DNA of 40,394 bases from Sulfidibacterium sp964456625 (lineage in GTDB: Bacteria > Bacteroidota > Bacteroidia > Bacteroidales > F082), in assembly GCA_964456625.1 (NCBI GenBank), contig CAYWBO010000019.1, positions 1 to 40,394 of the forward strand, written 5' to 3'. A model generated the notes under the pieces. That model was not told the origin of the DNA. It made no database searches and saw only the letters and a program-made list of their open reading frames with translations. Position 1 is the stretch's first letter; each line of letters begins with the position of its first letter. A program made the position numbers and the translations under genes. Of the stretch, positions 1 to 7,905 are shown one piece after another.

Positions 1-1
1 G

Positions 2-35
2 AAAAAGGGCCGAAAATTTCGGCCCTTTTTCTTTT
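2..35. terminator. Rho-independent terminator-like hairpin at window start
   Basis: A near-perfect inverted repeat (arms about 2-15 and 17-30, GC core GGGCCG/CGGCCC) has an A-run on its left and a T-run on its right. On the plus strand the T-run continues to 35, so it could end a plus-strand gene lying left of the window. On the minus strand it could end the dihydroorotase transcript. Confidence 0.75.
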
Positions 36-123
36 ACTAATATCGCTTGACGCTGGGATCAGATTATGTCATTGAAATATATCCACAAATTCTTTGCCTG
101 CTCCATAGACTTTTGAGAAACAA

Positions 124-1473
124 CTAGCGGTTAAACTCAAGACGTTCGCCTTTTGTATCTTCATAGAACTTACCCTTGTCAAACACCAGGTTCCCATTCA
201 CAAAAGTCTTCAGAACCTGAGAGTTAAATACAGTCCCTTCAAACGGCGACCAGCCGCATTTATAGAAAAGGTTGTCTTTCTGCACCGTCCAGGGTCTGTT
301 AATGTCAACCAGAACGATATCTGCATAATAACCCTCGCGTATAAAACCCCGTTTCTTTACCCCGAAAAGAATGGCCGGATTATGACACATCTTTTCGATT
401 ACCTGTTCCATGGTTATTTTTCCCTGCCGTGCAAACTCCAGCATGATCACCAACGAATGTTGCACCAGCGGACCTCCTGCCGGTGCCTTAAAATAGGGCC
501 TTTCTTTTTCCTCTAACGTATGGGGAGCGTGATCCGTGGCCACCACATCCAGCTTACCGTCCAGCAAAGCTGCAAACAGAGCCTCCTGATCCGATTTTGT
601 TTTAATGGCCGGATTCCATTTGATAAAATTCCCTTTTTTCTCATAATCCTGATCGGAAAACCACAAATGATGGACACACACTTCAGCAGTAATTTTCTTT
701 TCGGCCAACGGAATGCTATTATCAAAAAGTTCCATCTCCCTGGCTGTGGTAAGATGCAGCACATGCAATCGCGATCCGTATTTCTTTGCAAGACGAACCG
801 CCTTGGATGAAGAAAGATAGCATGCCTCCTCCGTCCGGATCTGTGGATGCAGAACAGCCGTACCTTCCAGGCCAAACTTCTTGTAAAAAGTTTCGTTGTT
901 TGTCCTGACGGTTTGCTCATCTTCGCAATGGGTTGCAATCAGCATATGAACTTTCGAAAAGATCTGCTCCAGTACCATCTCATCATCAACAAGCATATCG
1001 CCCGTAGAAGAGCCCATGAAGACTTTGAGTCCGCAAACCTTTGCGGGATCGGTTTTGAGAACCTCATCAAGGTTGTGATTCGAGGCTCCCATATAAAAAG
1101 AAAAGTTGGCAAGAGACTTTTCCTTTGCCAACAGGTATTTATCTTCTAAAAGTTCCTGCGTGAGCGCCGGCGGGTTGGTGTTGGGCATTTCCATAAAACT
1201 GGTGATACCTCCGGCCACAGCGGCCTTACTTTCCGTATAGATCTCCGCTTTATATTCCAGTCCGGGTTCCCTAAAATGAACCTGATCATCGATGACGCCA
1301 GGAAATAAATACAGCCCTTCGGCATTGATGAGCTTGTATCCTTCATCAGGCAGTCTTTTGCCCGGATTCTCATCAATTTTTTCAATGATCCGGTTATTCA
1401 GGTAAACATCGCCGACAAAAGATCTTCCTTCATTGACAATGGTTGCTCCTTTAATAACCCATTTTTCTGACAT
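124..1473 (-). CDS. pyrC: Dihydroorotase (class I / multifunctional-complex type)
   Basis: This 449-residue amidohydrolase should interconvert carbamoyl aspartate and dihydroorotate in cytosolic pyrimidine synthesis. Visible marks are DQVHFREPG at residues 63-71, a candidate carboxylated lysine in GLKVFMGSSTG, metal-ligand histidines in ATHCED and VLHLTT, and the catalytic aspartate in ATDHAPHT. The first histidine of the usual HxH motif is a glutamine (Gln64). To my recollection other Bacteroidetes dihydroorotases share this, but I could not check it. The gene starts 4 bases after the stop of the upstream glycosyltransferase, so the two are probably co-transcribed. Hydantoinase or allantoinase are the nearest alternatives; the REPG motif and lineage favour dihydroorotase. 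Confidence 0.9.
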   Translation of the reverse strand: MSEKWVIKGATIVNEGRSFVGDVYLNNRIIEKIDENPGKRLPDEGYKLINAEGLYLFPGVIDDQVHFREPGLEYKAEIYTESKAAVAGGITSFMEMPNTNPPALTQELLEDKYLLAKEKSLANFSFYMGASNHNLDEVLKTDPAKVCGLKVFMGSSTGDMLVDDEMVLEQIFSKVHMLIATHCEDEQTVRTNNETFYKKFGLEGTAVLHPQIRTEEACYLSSSKAVRLAKKYGSRLHVLHLTTAREMELFDNSIPLAEKKITAEVCVHHLWFSDQDYEKKGNFIKWNPAIKTKSDQEALFAALLDGKLDVVATDHAPHTLEEKERPYFKAPAGGPLVQHSLVIMLEFARQGKITMEQVIEKMCHNPAILFGVKKRGFIREGYYADIVLVDINRPWTVQKDNLFYKCGWSPFEGTVFNSQVLKTFVNGNLVFDKGKFYEDTKGERLEFNR

Positions 1474-1477
1474 GTCT

Positions 1478-2224
1478 CTAGTTTTTTGATTTTCGAGGTT
1501 TGATTTTTCCCATCAAGCCTTTCTTTCGCAGGTTTATGACGCCTAAAATAGCTTCACGAAAGATGGTCTTGTTCATTTTTGACTCTCCCCGCGTACGATC
1601 GGTAAAGATGATGGGAACTTCAACGACATTGAAGCCCAGCTTTACCGCCGTGTATTTCATCTCAATCTGAAAGGCATACCCTACAAATTCCACATTATCG
1701 AGGTCGATGGTTTCCAGCACCTTTCGGGTCCAGCACATAAAACCAGCCGTGGTATCCCGGATATCAAGCCGGGTAACAAACCGGACATAAGCCGAAGCAA
1801 AATAGGACATCAGCACACGACCCATAGGCCAGTTCACCACATTCACACCGGTAATATAACGGGAGCCGATCACAGCATCCGCACCGGCTTGTTTTGCCGC
1901 TGCCTGAAGCCGTATCAGGTCGGCAGGATTGTGCGAAAAATCGGCGTCCATTTCGAAAACGTACTGATAGTCTCTTTCAAGTGCCCATTTAAAGCCCGCG
2001 ATATAAGCTGTTCCCAATCCGTTTTTTCCCTGCCTTTCGAGAATATGTAGCTGATCGGGAAACTCCTTCATCAACTTCTTAACAATGTCTCCTGTGCCGT
2101 CAGGGCTGTTATCTTCAACTACCAACACATCAAAACGCTCTTCCAGGTCAAACACCGTGCGAAGAATGTTCTCTATATTCTCTTTCTCGTTGTAAGTGGG
2201 TATGATAACCAGTCCTTCGTTCAT
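1478..2224 (-). CDS. Polyprenol/dolichyl-phosphate mannosyltransferase-like GT2 glycosyltransferase
   Basis: A 248-residue family 2 glycosyltransferase of the DPM1 type, which moves a sugar (usually mannose from GDP-mannose) onto a polyprenyl phosphate at the inner face of the cytoplasmic membrane. The start IIPTYNEKENI, the VVEDNSPDGT loop and the metal-binding MDADFSHNP are all present. The basic C-terminus (KIKPRKSKN) has no transmembrane helices, so this is the soluble, short form. It is the first gene of a likely two-gene unit with dihydroorotase. The sugar donor cannot be read from the sequence; in Bacteroidetes these enzymes are often annotated as polyprenol monophosphomannose synthase. 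Confidence 0.88.
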   Translation of the reverse strand: MNEGLVIIPTYNEKENIENILRTVFDLEERFDVLVVEDNSPDGTGDIVKKLMKEFPDQLHILERQGKNGLGTAYIAGFKWALERDYQYVFEMDADFSHNPADLIRLQAAAKQAGADAVIGSRYITGVNVVNWPMGRVLMSYFASAYVRFVTRLDIRDTTAGFMCWTRKVLETIDLDNVEFVGYAFQIEMKYTAVKLGFNVVEVPIIFTDRTRGESKMNKTIFREAILGVINLRKKGLMGKIKPRKSKN

Positions 2225-2305
2225 AAAATTACGTTTTTGCTAAATTACGAGAATTGCTTGTTTCTAAAATCAAATATTTCTTAAAAATATTCTGATTATC
2301 ACCGC

Positions 2306-2333
2306 TTCCGGTACTTCTACTACCGGAATTTTT
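2306..2333. terminator. Perfect 8-bp inverted repeat with T-run
   Basis: TTCCGGTA and TACCGGAA (2306-2313 and 2321-2328) flank a 7-base loop, with five Ts following on the plus strand. It lies downstream of the minus-strand trmB/alkyltransferase-like pair, but the T-run is on the plus strand, where no gene ends. It may be a stability hairpin for the minus transcript. Confidence 0.45.
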
Positions 2334-2362
2334 ATTTATTTCAATCTGCATCGATACACTCC

Positions 2363-2704
2363 CTAGAACTTCTCCAGTTCTTTGGCCGGATCCCAGAAGT
2401 AATGTTCCACATTGATGATCTGGCCGTTTTCTACCGGAATCCCTTCACTCCTCAACAATTCTTCCATCGTATCAGGCCCTCCGAAATGCCTCTTCCCTGT
2501 GAGCAGCCCGGCCTGATTTACAACTCGATGCGCCGGAATGCTTAACTTGCTGTGTCTCGAACTATTCATCGCCCAGCCTACCATTCTGGCAGAGCCCTTA
2601 CTTCCCAGATAGGCAGCGATGGCTCCGTAGGAAGAAACCTTTCCGTATGGTATTTGAAGAACGACCTGATAAACCCGTTCAAAAAAACCGTTATTCTTTT
2701 CCAT
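2363..2704 (-). CDS. Alkyltransferase-like protein (MGMT family lacking the acceptor cysteine)
   Basis: A small protein (113 residues from the ATG at 2704; a GTG one codon earlier is also possible) that matches the DNA-binding domain of O6-alkylguanine-DNA alkyltransferase. The Arg-finger region (GSARMVGWAMNSSR) is kept, but the active-site motif PCHRV reads PAHRV, with Ala in place of the alkyl-accepting Cys. Alkyltransferase-like proteins with Trp or Ala there bind alkylated guanine and flag it for nucleotide excision repair instead of repairing it themselves. The gene overlaps the end of trmB by 14 bases and is probably translated from the same mRNA. Confidence 0.88.
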   Translation of the reverse strand: MEKNNGFFERVYQVVLQIPYGKVSSYGAIAAYLGSKGSARMVGWAMNSSRHSKLSIPAHRVVNQAGLLTGKRHFGGPDTMEELLRSEGIPVENGQIINVEHYFWDPAKELEKF

Positions 2705-3398
2705 CACCGGGTTTCTTTGCCGGAAAAAATTCCGGATTTAACTTAAATTTCAGATATCTAATTTTCGTCTGGTAGGAAAGCCATTTCTTCTCATAAAAAG
2801 TCTGAATCTCCGTGACTTCATTTTTCAGATCCGAGCCATAGATATCTTCATTTTCATACAAAAGAACATGGCCTCCTTCTGCAACCACTTCCCGGGTATA
2901 ATCATACAGTAAAATCCCATCCGTTTTCAGATGAATGATCCCCTCAGTCTTGAGGAAATTACTGTACAACCTTAAAAATTGAGGAGAGGTCAGCCGCTTT
3001 TTCTCGCGGCCGGCCTTTACCTGTGGATCGGGAAATGTGATCCATATTTCATCTATTTCATTCTCAGCAAAAAAATATTCCGACAGATTGATGCGGGTGC
3101 GAATAAAAGCCACATTTTTCAGGCCCTCTTCCTGTGCTGTCTTCAAACCCCGCCACATCCGGGCGCCTTTGATATCGATACCAACAAAATTAATATCTGG
3201 AAATCTTCTGGCCAGCCCAATGGTATACTCTCCCTTTCCGCACGCCAGCTCCAGCACTATTTTATTGCTATTCCCAAAAAATTCATGCCATTTTCCTTTA
3301 TAAGGAAAACCCTTGATTACGTCCTCGTATGAATATTGAAACAGATTATCAAAAGTGAGGTTTTCAGCAAAACGCTGGAGCTTATTCTTTCTTCCCAA
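2691..3398 (-). CDS. trmB: tRNA (guanine-N7-)-methyltransferase
   Basis: A 235-residue Rossmann-fold SAM-dependent methyltransferase that makes m7G46 in tRNA. The SAM-binding motif ELACGKGEYT, the motif around NFVGIDIKGARMWRG, and the substrate motif WITFPDPQVKAGREKKRLTSPQFL are the TrmB signature. The only reasonable start is a TTG at 3398, 17 bases after the stop of the upstream HU/SPOR gene; there is no nearby ATG in frame. It sits between the HU/SPOR gene and the alkyltransferase-like gene in a minus-strand run. Confidence 0.92.
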   Translation of the reverse strand: MGRKNKLQRFAENLTFDNLFQYSYEDVIKGFPYKGKWHEFFGNSNKIVLELACGKGEYTIGLARRFPDINFVGIDIKGARMWRGLKTAQEEGLKNVAFIRTRINLSEYFFAENEIDEIWITFPDPQVKAGREKKRLTSPQFLRLYSNFLKTEGIIHLKTDGILLYDYTREVVAEGGHVLLYENEDIYGSDLKNEVTEIQTFYEKKWLSYQTKIRYLKFKLNPEFFPAKKPGDGKE

Positions 3399-3415
3399 TA
3401 CTCTGCAGTTTTATG

Positions 3416-4726
3416 TTAGTCCTCAAAGATCCAAGCCGACGGGTTTTCTTTTTGTCTGATAGTAAGCAATTGTTGTTCAGCCTTTTCTTTGTTTTTAAAA
3501 TCGCCAAAAGCCACCCTGTGTAAACCATACTTCGTCACACCAGCTTCCACAGCCGGATAACCTTTTGACCTGAGTTCCTGTATTAGTTTTGTTGCGTTGT
3601 CCTCATTTTTAAAGGCTCCTGCAATAATGTAAATGTGTCTTCCGGCAGTAACCTGAACAGACTTTCCATTTGTTGAAGAAGAAATCGGAGTCGCAACTTC
3701 ATTTTTGGTTGCAGGATTGTTATTAGAATGGGTTGTATTGTCAGAACCTGCCTTCATTTGGGTTGCAGGTGTGTTTTTCGGCGTATTGCTCTTGGCAACT
3801 TTCACTTCACCGGCGGCGGGCTGAGATACGGTCTTTTCCGCTGGTTTATTCACACTCTTACGGGCTTCCGGTAAGCTGTTGGAAGTTTTGGTAACCGATT
3901 TCCTTTCCGGGATGCCTTTGTTTCCCTTGAACAGATTCACGACCCAAAGTCCGGTTTTGCTCTTGCTCATTTTTGTAATGGGCACGTTGTTGATATTATC
4001 GACCAGATACGAATTCGGACCGGAATAAATCCAGGGAATCACAGAAGAATAATTGCTGTAATATTTGCTGACTTCCGTCTTGTGCATAAACCCCCAACCA
4101 ATGAACATGACCAGGACCAGAATCGACATAACGGTCATCTGCGCTCTATATGGAGACCTTCTTTTACTGGCCACCAGCCTGGTTTTCACAACCTTTTTCT
4201 GCAGTTCTGAAACCGGAGCAGCATTCTTTCCGCCCTGAGGCTGAGGTTTCCTTTCCGGGACAGGCTGCGGCACCACTTTCTCTCTTAATTTCTCTTCAGG
4301 CGTCGCTTTATATATCGCCGGAGAAATGAAACCAGTCAAACCAAAAGCATCCGGATTATAGTTCGTGGAATTATCCTGCTCAAAAGCAATTTTCTGATTT
4401 GGATTCAGATACAAGTATCCAATCCGATGGAAATTAATTCTTTTGCCTTCCCTTAATGCACTATCGCAAAGCAAAACAAACCGGTCCACCTGCTCTTTGG
4501 CTTCTTTGTACTCAATGCCTTCTTCCCTGGCAATATAATTCACCAACAAGCCGTCGTTGGTCTTCAGATAAGCATTAAAAAGAATCTGCTTGAAAGGTGG
4601 CTTAAACAAATTAGAAGATGAATTAATCGTCGCTGATTTATCATTGGTAAGGAATCCTCCCAAGCCTGGAATAACCACACACTCATAGTTATACAACAAA
4701 TCACCAACGTACTTCGCTATCTTCAT
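3416..4726 (-). CDS. HU-CCDC81-type and SPOR domain protein
   Basis: This 436-residue protein has a layout characteristic of Bacteroidetes. Residues 1-140 look like the two bacterial HU-CCDC81 domains (start MKIAKYVGDLLYNYECVVIPG). A basic, Pro/Gln-rich linker is followed by one transmembrane helix at about 196-214, then a long Ser/Thr/Lys-rich stretch and a C-terminal SPOR domain (about 363-436, IYIIAGAFKNEDNA). SPOR domains bind denuded peptidoglycan glycan strands at division sites. The topology suggests a cytoplasmic HU-like end and a periplasmic SPOR end. A link between the nucleoid or another cytoplasmic partner and the cell wall is inference. It is followed closely by trmB. Confidence 0.85.
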   Translation of the reverse strand: MKIAKYVGDLLYNYECVVIPGLGGFLTNDKSATINSSSNLFKPPFKQILFNAYLKTNDGLLVNYIAREEGIEYKEAKEQVDRFVLLCDSALREGKRINFHRIGYLYLNPNQKIAFEQDNSTNYNPDAFGLTGFISPAIYKATPEEKLREKVVPQPVPERKPQPQGGKNAAPVSELQKKVVKTRLVASKRRSPYRAQMTVMSILVLVMFIGWGFMHKTEVSKYYSNYSSVIPWIYSGPNSYLVDNINNVPITKMSKSKTGLWVVNLFKGNKGIPERKSVTKTSNSLPEARKSVNKPAEKTVSQPAAGEVKVAKSNTPKNTPATQMKAGSDNTTHSNNNPATKNEVATPISSSTNGKSVQVTAGRHIYIIAGAFKNEDNATKLIQELRSKGYPAVEAGVTKYGLHRVAFGDFKNKEKAEQQLLTIRQKENPSAWIFED

Positions 4727-4780
4727 TTGACCAAGTTTATGGATACTACAATGGCACTGCTAATTTACGGACACTTCCCT

Positions 4781-5533
4781 TTAATCGCAAGCATTGTTAA
4801 TAAGTTTTGAAATGTCCTCCGGAGTATCGATACCAACTCCTTTATAATCGGTAATTCCAAGTCGGATCACCAGGTTATTTTCGAGCCACCGAAGCTGTTC
4901 AAGTTTTTCAGATTCCTCCAAGGGAGTCGGATCTAATTTATTGATTTTCTTTAAGATATCTGCCTTATAAGCATATATCCCAATGTGTTTATAAAATGCA
5001 CCTTTTTGCAACCAGACTTCCTGCTCAATTCCCCGCAAAAAGGGAATGGCCTGACGGCTGAAATACAGTGCATTTCCATGGGGATCCATCACCACCTTTA
5101 CCTCGTTGGGATTGAAAAGATCTTTTTTTGTCGTAATTTTTGATGCAAGGCTGGCTATTTCGGTCGTTTTATCCCCGAACAGGCTCACCAGCTCGTTGAT
5201 TTGTTCAGGCTGGATGAACGGTTCGTCGCCCTGAATATTTACAACAACATCAAAATCCTTCCCTTCACGCTTTAAGGTTTCCATCACTTCCAAACAGCGC
5301 GAGGTGCCGTTATGATGGTTTTCGGATGTCATCATGACGTGGCCGCCAAAGGCTGTCACATGGTCGGCGATCCGTTTATCATCCGTGGCCACCACCAGTT
5401 CATCCACAGAACCGGCTTTGGAAGCCTGCTCATAAACCCTGGAGATCATGCTCTTACCCAGGATATCTGCCAGCGGCTTGCCGGGAAAACGGGTCGACTG
5501 GTACCGCGCTGGAATAATTCCGAGAACCTTCAT
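4781..5533 (-). CDS. kdsB: 3-deoxy-manno-octulosonate cytidylyltransferase (CMP-Kdo synthetase)
   Basis: A 250-residue nucleotidyltransferase that activates Kdo with CTP for lipopolysaccharide inner-core synthesis in the cytosol. The N-terminal IPARYQSTRFPGKPLADI is the family signature, and NIQGDEPFI and IGIYAYKADIL agree. Length is normal. The gene follows the deoxynucleoside kinase by 12 bases in the same direction, so these share a transcript. The window also holds kdsD (arabinose-5-phosphate isomerase) and lptB, two other parts of Kdo/LPS production and export. Confidence 0.95.
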   Translation of the reverse strand: MKVLGIIPARYQSTRFPGKPLADILGKSMISRVYEQASKAGSVDELVVATDDKRIADHVTAFGGHVMMTSENHHNGTSRCLEVMETLKREGKDFDVVVNIQGDEPFIQPEQINELVSLFGDKTTEIASLASKITTKKDLFNPNEVKVVMDPHGNALYFSRQAIPFLRGIEQEVWLQKGAFYKHIGIYAYKADILKKINKLDPTPLEESEKLEQLRWLENNLVIRLGITDYKGVGIDTPEDISKLINNACD

Positions 5534-5545
5534 GACATAGAAAGA

Positions 5546-6157
5546 TTAAAACAATCCGTGAATTTCAGCATCCACCTTTTCAATGACAATACTGATGTCT
5601 TCCGGGTTTGTGAAATCCATACTATCCACATTGATAAACAATAGTTTGCCCAGTTTATAATTGCTGATCCAGGTTTCATACCTATCATTTAGCAACTTAA
5701 GATAGTCCAAACGGATGGATTCTTCGTACTCCCGGCCCCTTTTCTGGATTTGTTCCACCAAGGTAGGTACGGAAGCACGCAGGTAGATCAGCAAATCAGG
5801 AGGCTGAATAAATGAACTCATCAACTCGAACAGCGAAATATAATTCTCAAAATCCCGGGTTGACATCAGGTTCATACTGTGCAGGTTGGGGGCAAAAATG
5901 TAAGCATCTTCGTAAATGCTACGATCCTGGATTACGTTTTTCCCGCTTCTTCTGATTTCCACCACCTGCCGGAACCGGCTGTTTAAAAAATAGACCTGAA
6001 GATTAAAGGACCAACGCTGCATGTCTTCATAAAAACTTTGCAGGTAGGGATTGTTTTCGACATCTTCAAAAAGAGGTTTCCATCCGTAATGCTTGGACAA
6101 AACTCGAGTCAGGGTAGTTTTCCCCGAACCTATATTCCCTGCGATAGCTATATGCAT
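5546..6157 (-). CDS. Deoxynucleoside kinase (dAdo/dCyd/dGuo kinase family)
   Basis: A 203-residue P-loop kinase that phosphorylates deoxynucleosides at the 5' position for salvage. The P-loop GNIGSGKTT is at residues 7-15, the substrate motif QDRSIYEDAYIF follows mid-protein, and a lid arginine region (QKRGREYEESIRLDYL) is typical. Which deoxynucleoside is preferred cannot be read off. It lies 3 bases after the GH3-family gene and 12 bases before kdsB. It is the only other deoxyribose-related enzyme in the window besides DeoC in the microcompartment operon, but it makes nucleotides and does not break down deoxyribose. Confidence 0.9.
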   Translation of the reverse strand: MHIAIAGNIGSGKTTLTRVLSKHYGWKPLFEDVENNPYLQSFYEDMQRWSFNLQVYFLNSRFRQVVEIRRSGKNVIQDRSIYEDAYIFAPNLHSMNLMSTRDFENYISLFELMSSFIQPPDLLIYLRASVPTLVEQIQKRGREYEESIRLDYLKLLNDRYETWISNYKLGKLLFINVDSMDFTNPEDISIVIEKVDAEIHGLF

Positions 6158-6160
6158 CTC

Positions 6161-7699
6161 TTAGATATTTAAATTAAAATTATTTTCTGCCAAGTTGCTG
6201 TGTGTCAAAATATCATCCACGATCACTCTTTGATTCATCAGCCGGGGCACTTTATGCTGCCCGCCCAGTTTGTTGTTCCGCTTCAGCCAGCCGTAAAAAC
6301 TGCCTTCTTCCAGAGCCTTGAGCAACGGAGGTTTCAAAACCAAATCGTGATATCTTTTTGCCTCATAATCCGAGTTCAGTTCTTTCAGAGAGGCATCGAA
6401 AACCTTTGCAAAATTTTCAAAATCAGCAGGCGCTGTGGCAAATTCTATCAGCCATTCATGCCGGATCCTGTCCTCCTGATATAGCGGTGCCGCCGTGTAA
6501 TCACGCAACGTAGCGTCGGTTTTTGATGCCGCCATGGCGAGTGCTTTTTCCGCGTTATCCACCATCAGCTCTTCCCCTACAATGTTAATAAAATTCTTCG
6601 TTCTTCCGGTAACCTGGATACGATAAGGTTTTTTGGAAGTAAACTGGACGGTATCCCCGATCATATAACGCCAGAGACCCGAGTTAGTGGAAATAACCAT
6701 GGCGTAATTGATAAAGAGTTCCACCTCGTCCAGTGTCATCGATTTGGGAAAGGGATTCCCAATGTCCTCTGTCTTAATAAATTCATAGTAAATACCGTAG
6801 TCGAGCATCAGCAACATATCCGATGCGCCGGGTCTGTCCTGAATAGCAAAGAAACCCTCGGACGCATTGTATGTTTCAAAATATTGCATCTCCTTTTTGG
6901 GAATCAACGACAAATACTGATCCCGGTAAGGCGTAAAACTCACGCCGCCGTGAAAAAACACCTCAAGGTCAGGCCAGACATCTGTAATGTATTTTTTGCC
7001 TGACAATTCCAGAATTCGGTTCAGCAAAACCAAGGTCCAGGAAGGAACACCAGAAATGCTTGTAACATTATGATTTATAGTTGCTTCAGCCATCAGCGTA
7101 AGTTTGCTTTCCCATTCATCCATCAACGCGATAGATTGGGACGGTGTTCTCAATATCTGCGCCCAATAGGGCATGTTGTGGATCAAAATAGCCGAAAGGT
7201 CACCTTCATAATAAGAACTGTTGGTCACCTCCTGTATATTCTGGCTCCCGCCCATGAGTAAACCCTTTCCCTGGAAAACTTCCGATTCCGGAAAATTATT
7301 CAGGTACAGCGTCAGCACATCCTTGCCGGCTTTGTAGTGGCATTCTTCCAAAGTAAACCTGCTGATGGGAATGAATTTGCTCTTGCTTCCTGAAGTTCCC
7401 GACGATTTGGCAAACCACTTCACCTCGCCCGGCCAGAGCAGGTTCTGCTCTCCGTTTTTCAATCTTTCGATGACAGGCATCAGGTCTTCATAAGTACTCA
7501 CAGGAACCCTTTCGCGAAAAATTTCGGGATTTTTTATGGATTTATAATCATATTTCTGTCCCCATTCCGTTTCTTCTGCATAGGAGATCAAATGCGAAAA
7601 CAAATCGCGCTGTACTTCATCCGGAAACGCTTTAAAATATTCAATCTGATGCATGCGCTTCCTAACAAGCCAGTTGAGAACGGAATTTATGATCGCCAT
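6161..7699 (-). CDS. GH3 auxin-responsive-promoter family protein (acyl-adenylating enzyme)
   Basis: A 512-residue member of the GH3 family, known in plants for adenylating acids such as jasmonate and auxin and joining them to amino acids. The ATP/AMP-binding motif FAKSSGTSGSKSKFIPIS (about residues 90-107) and the later ETYNASEGFF and YMIGDTVQF motifs place it in the family. Bacteroidetes carry such genes commonly, but their substrate is not known to me. It heads a minus-strand unit with the deoxynucleoside kinase and kdsB, and has its own -7 box at 7730-7737. Confidence 0.85.
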   Translation of the reverse strand: MAIINSVLNWLVRKRMHQIEYFKAFPDEVQRDLFSHLISYAEETEWGQKYDYKSIKNPEIFRERVPVSTYEDLMPVIERLKNGEQNLLWPGEVKWFAKSSGTSGSKSKFIPISRFTLEECHYKAGKDVLTLYLNNFPESEVFQGKGLLMGGSQNIQEVTNSSYYEGDLSAILIHNMPYWAQILRTPSQSIALMDEWESKLTLMAEATINHNVTSISGVPSWTLVLLNRILELSGKKYITDVWPDLEVFFHGGVSFTPYRDQYLSLIPKKEMQYFETYNASEGFFAIQDRPGASDMLLMLDYGIYYEFIKTEDIGNPFPKSMTLDEVELFINYAMVISTNSGLWRYMIGDTVQFTSKKPYRIQVTGRTKNFINIVGEELMVDNAEKALAMAASKTDATLRDYTAAPLYQEDRIRHEWLIEFATAPADFENFAKVFDASLKELNSDYEAKRYHDLVLKPPLLKALEEGSFYGWLKRNNKLGGQHKVPRLMNQRVIVDDILTHSNLAENNFNLNI

Positions 7700-7729
7700 G
7701 GATTATTTTTTGGACTTAAAAACGAAATT

Positions 7730-7737
7730 CAAATTTA
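7730..7737 (-). promoter_or_regulatory. Bacteroidetes -7 box for the GH3 gene
   Basis: On the minus strand this reads TAAATTTG, an exact match to TAnnTTTG, about 30 bases before the GH3 start. No good TTTG -33 box was seen at the expected 19-21 base spacing. Confidence 0.5.
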
Positions 7738-7819
7738 ATAAGTTTTTGCTAATATCTACCCGGAGAAATCCGACTTGAAACAAAAAGAACATAGTTTTTT
7801 AAAGGAAAAAAGTAAACAC

Positions 7820-7827
7820 TTAATTTT
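7820..7827 (+). promoter_or_regulatory. Bacteroidetes -7 box for ispE
   Basis: TAATTTTG matches TAnnTTTG exactly and lies 78 bases before the ispE ATG. It is divergent to the GH3 promoter in the 206-base gap, which is otherwise AT-rich and shows no gene. Confidence 0.5.
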
Positions 7828-7905
7828 GACCACGAAAAAGAATTCAGGAAACAGAAAAGAAATATACGAAATATAAAAAGTAATTAAAAATCAGGATATT
7901 ACATT

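Noticed and set aside
513..938. Long minus-strand open frame inside dihydroorotase
   Set aside because: Out-of-frame shadow with an Arg/Cys/Trp-rich composition and no family motif; the dihydroorotase frame is clearly coding.
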